Source: Euperipatoides rowelli (Eukaryota; Onychophora; Udeonychophora; Euonychophora; Peripatopsidae). Taken from it: a DNA stretch of 22,504 nt. The first letter of the stretch is position 1, and each line of letters starts with the position of its first letter. The stretch is taken from the NCBI GenBank assembly GCA_003024985.2, contig PXIH01S0012517.1. The stretch is one strand, 5' to 3'. The notes under the pieces are model-generated. The model made no database searches, was not told the DNA's origin, and was given only the letters and a program-made list of their open reading frames with translations. Of this stretch, positions 20,530 to 22,504 are shown one piece after another. The translations under genes and the position numbers were made by a program.

Positions 20530-20950
20530 AATTAGAAAAATATTAATATTTTCTAATTATAATTTAGTTTAAACTATATTTATATTGTATATCTAAGGTT
20601 AATTGTATATTTTTCATAATTTGTTAATTGATATGACTATAGGAAATTATAAGAAAACAAGAATACAATTTACCACTTACTATATTAAAAAAAAAAAAAC
20701 TTATACCAGAAAAATAATATTTAGCCAATTGGTCAGTTATCTAAAACCTGTTCTACCCATGTAAGTAAAAATGTTGATAATGAATGTCCAAGTTCTAATC
20801 TTCTGGCCATATTTTTATATTTTGCTCAGGTAAGGTGAACGCATGCCTACCCAATTTTTCTAAAATGTTTATTTTTAAAAAGTAAATATTTTTATAACTT
20901 ACAATACGTCAGAATATTCCATTGAAATAAAACTATTTGCAGTTACAATG
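20530..20950 (+). other. 3' untranslated region
   Basis: This is AT-rich, non-coding sequence after the stop codon, up to just beyond the first good AATAAA. It includes an ATTAAA running into a 13-A tract (20684-20699). That could be a minor poly(A) signal or an internal-priming trap in cDNA data. Confidence 0.6.
20926..20931 (+). terminator. Poly(A) signal AATAAA
   Basis: This canonical hexamer lies 397 nt after the stop codon. It is followed by a modestly G/T-rich stretch (AATGGTGATTTGG near 20955), as expected for cleavage-factor binding. It is the first canonical signal downstream of the stop, so it is the most likely 3' end. Confidence 0.55.
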
Positions 20951-21159
20951 ACTAATGGTGATTTGGCCACGTTGCGTCTAAACAAAATCTCATCCTCTTT
21001 TTTTTTTAAAGTAAAAATTCTTTATCCATAAAACAAGATATAAAATTCTATTTTTTTTCTCCCCTTTTACACTTTATACAAGTACATCTTTTATTATGAT
21101 CGGTTTTATTCAAATCTTTATTTTAGACAGTGTTCATTGATTAATATACCCCCCACCCC

Positions 21160-21184
21160 AAATAAATAAATAAATAAATAAATA
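21160..21184 (+). repeat. (AAAT)6 microsatellite
   Basis: Six perfect AAAT units plus one A directly follow a C-rich run (CCCCCCACCCC). The embedded AATAAA hexamers here are a by-product of the repeat. Confidence 0.9.
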
Positions 21185-21203
21185 CCAAAAGGAGCTTTTA
21201 TGC

Positions 21204-21240
21204 AGAGGCGTAATGATGCCAGATGGCGCCCTGGTATGGT
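21204..21240. repeat. GC-richer repeat remnant, block 1
   Basis: AGAGGCGTAATGATGCC followed by AGATGGCGCCCTGGTATGG stands out from AT-rich surroundings. Its core TGGCGCCCTGG recurs as TGGCACCCTGG at 22190-22200, and AGATGG-C/T-GCC recurs near 21934. These are probably decayed copies of one dispersed element. Confidence 0.35.
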
Positions 21241-21380
21241 TTGATTTTGATTTTCAGTGACTATAAATTCTTCCCCCTACCCTGTTGACCATATTACACC
21301 AAAAAAAAAAAGTATTTTTAAATGAATAAATTTCAAAGTACTGTATTTATTTACATTTTATACATTGAGAACATTTAATT

Positions 21381-21386
21381 AATAAA
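21381..21386 (+). terminator. Alternative poly(A) signal AATAAA
   Basis: TAATTAATAAAGTTG contains a canonical hexamer about 850 nt after the stop. It could end a longer 3' UTR if the signal at 20926 is skipped. Confidence 0.25.
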
Positions 21387-22141
21387 GTTGATAATAATAT
21401 TGGATAATAACAGCACGCCATATTTGTTAAATTTGAATTAATTTGAGATTGATAGAATCTACTGTAGTTTAATTTCCATGTGCGTTACAATGCGTATCAA
21501 TCACAAACTAACAACCGGTTCACAACAAAATTTTGCTTCTCAAACATTTAGAAAATGAGACGCCCAAGAAAATAATTAATTTTTATTAAATCCTAGCCAA
21601 ACTCGTCTTGTGTTTTATTTCAAAAATTCAAAATTGATATTGTAATAATTATTTAAACACAATGATTTGTGCCAACTCCACATTTATAATCCAAGATGTT
21701 TCAATTTAGTATTTTATAAAGTTCATTATTTTGTCAGACGGCTTTTGAAATAATCTTTAAAATAAATCGTGAGTTTTTCGACTGGAGATAGGCAATGCAA
21801 GACTCACTGTTTTGTATGAAGGTTTGTCGATTACAATTGAAATGATTTGTGCCTATCTAGCTATGAATGCAATTTTAGTTTGATCAATTATGAGAAAGTG
21901 TGATTTAAAGATTCAATACAAGATAAACAGGAAAGATGGTGCCACCCTATGTGTTAAATATTTATGTGCATTACTAAAATGTTTTTTTGTTTTGTTTTAC
22001 CATCATTAACTACGGAATGCGAAAAACACAAAGCTGAGATATTACATTACATTAATGTAATTCTATTTTAAAACTCCTATTTTTTTTAAATATTATATTT
22101 TATATTACCGACTTACCCAATACAACAACTTATATGTTACT

Positions 22142-22231
22142 AAGGGTGAGGGCAGGAGTGATTTTTCAAACCTCCCCCCCCCCCATACTTGGCACCCTGG
22201 GCAAATACCCATTCTACCCACTCCTCCATAC
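22142..22231. repeat. GC-richer repeat remnant, block 2, with 11-C run
   Basis: A G-rich stretch (GGGTGAGGGCAGGAG), an 11-C run (22174-22184), TTGGCACCCTGGGCAAA and then pyrimidine-rich sequence differ in composition from both flanks. The shared core with block 1 suggests a transposon or SINE fragment. Confidence 0.35.
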
Positions 22232-22504
22232 ACCACAGTTTATACACCATTAATTAACCAATAAATAATACATATTGTAGAAAGTAGATCCAATAAACCA
22301 ACTCACTAATCATTAAATATGTGAATGACACAGTATTATATTCCACTTGCATTTACGTTTTCATTAGAAGCAACTTATCATTATTTCTAAACTCTTTATC
22401 CTTTTAATTCACCACCATGGCTCCGATTCATAGTTGCCTTCCCAGACTCCTAATAATAGTAGGCTTTATAGTCTAAAAACAAATTTATTGTTTGACTAAT
22501 GCTC

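Larger units (their letters stand above)
20951..22504. other. AT-rich downstream DNA, no supported gene
   Basis: No coding region can be supported on either strand. Stops are frequent and only very short frames exist. It holds an (AAAT)6 microsatellite, A and C homopolymers, further AATAAA hexamers, and three GC-richer blocks that look like repeat remnants. A 19-codon frame with a strong start context lies at 22417-22476. The stretch may include alternative longer 3' UTR of the giant gene. Confidence 0.5.

Noticed and set aside
20687-20699. 13-A run after TATATT as a retrogene or poly(A) tail
   Set aside because: It lies inside the presumed 3' UTR with no matching target duplication. Similar A runs are scattered through all the non-coding DNA.
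22046-22061. Perfect 16-bp palindrome ATTACATTAATGTAAT
   Set aside because: Short and AT-rich in AT-rich non-coding DNA; no associated gene or second copy to support an operator or element.

Overview
The window looks like animal nuclear DNA, probably from an AT-rich invertebrate. An arthropod is my best guess, but no gene here settles it. Both ends are non-coding and very AT-rich, with long A, T and C runs, spliceosomal signals and AATAAA poly(A) signals. There is no operon structure and no ribosome-binding sites. I see no rRNA, tRNA or CRISPR.

Layout. Positions 1-2251 are most simply the intron before a last exon. That stretch holds a small tandem duplication at 9-48, an inverted-repeat element resembling a decayed MITE or foldback transposon at 842-1514, a pyrimidine tract followed by a purine tract at 1769-1868, and a branch point, pyrimidine tract and AG acceptor ending at 2251. 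Positions 2252-20529 are one uninterrupted coding exon of about 18.3 kb that ends in a stop codon. It encodes the last ~6,090 residues (roughly 0.68 MDa) of a giant, mostly disordered, acidic, Ser/Glu/Asp/Asn-rich protein. An AT-rich 3' UTR follows, with an AATAAA at 20926. From there to the end is intergenic or repeat-derived DNA with simple repeats and three GC-richer blocks that look like repeat remnants.

The protein. I do not recognise a named family or a catalytic domain. What can be read is a modular tail: a basic, TQT-containing N-terminal part; two short helix-rich segments (residues ~172-204 and ~398-459); long acidic disordered stretches; two degenerate internal repeat families (an 'RQA....P' helix-like unit at residues ~3170-3563, and an 'IExL...IxxPxRVIRVVEDDI' unit at ~3690-4160 with outliers to 5829); an exact-looking 36-bp tandem triplet; basic Ser/Lys patches; and a Pro/Ser-rich C-terminus. 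Short motifs of the kinds bound by LC8 dynein light chain, PP1, EB-family proteins and WW domains are present. A cytoskeletal or scaffolding tail, comparable in architecture to the giant exons of ankyrins, titin or MAP-like proteins, is a reasonable inference but not a demonstrated assignment. The start of the gene lies upstream of this window.
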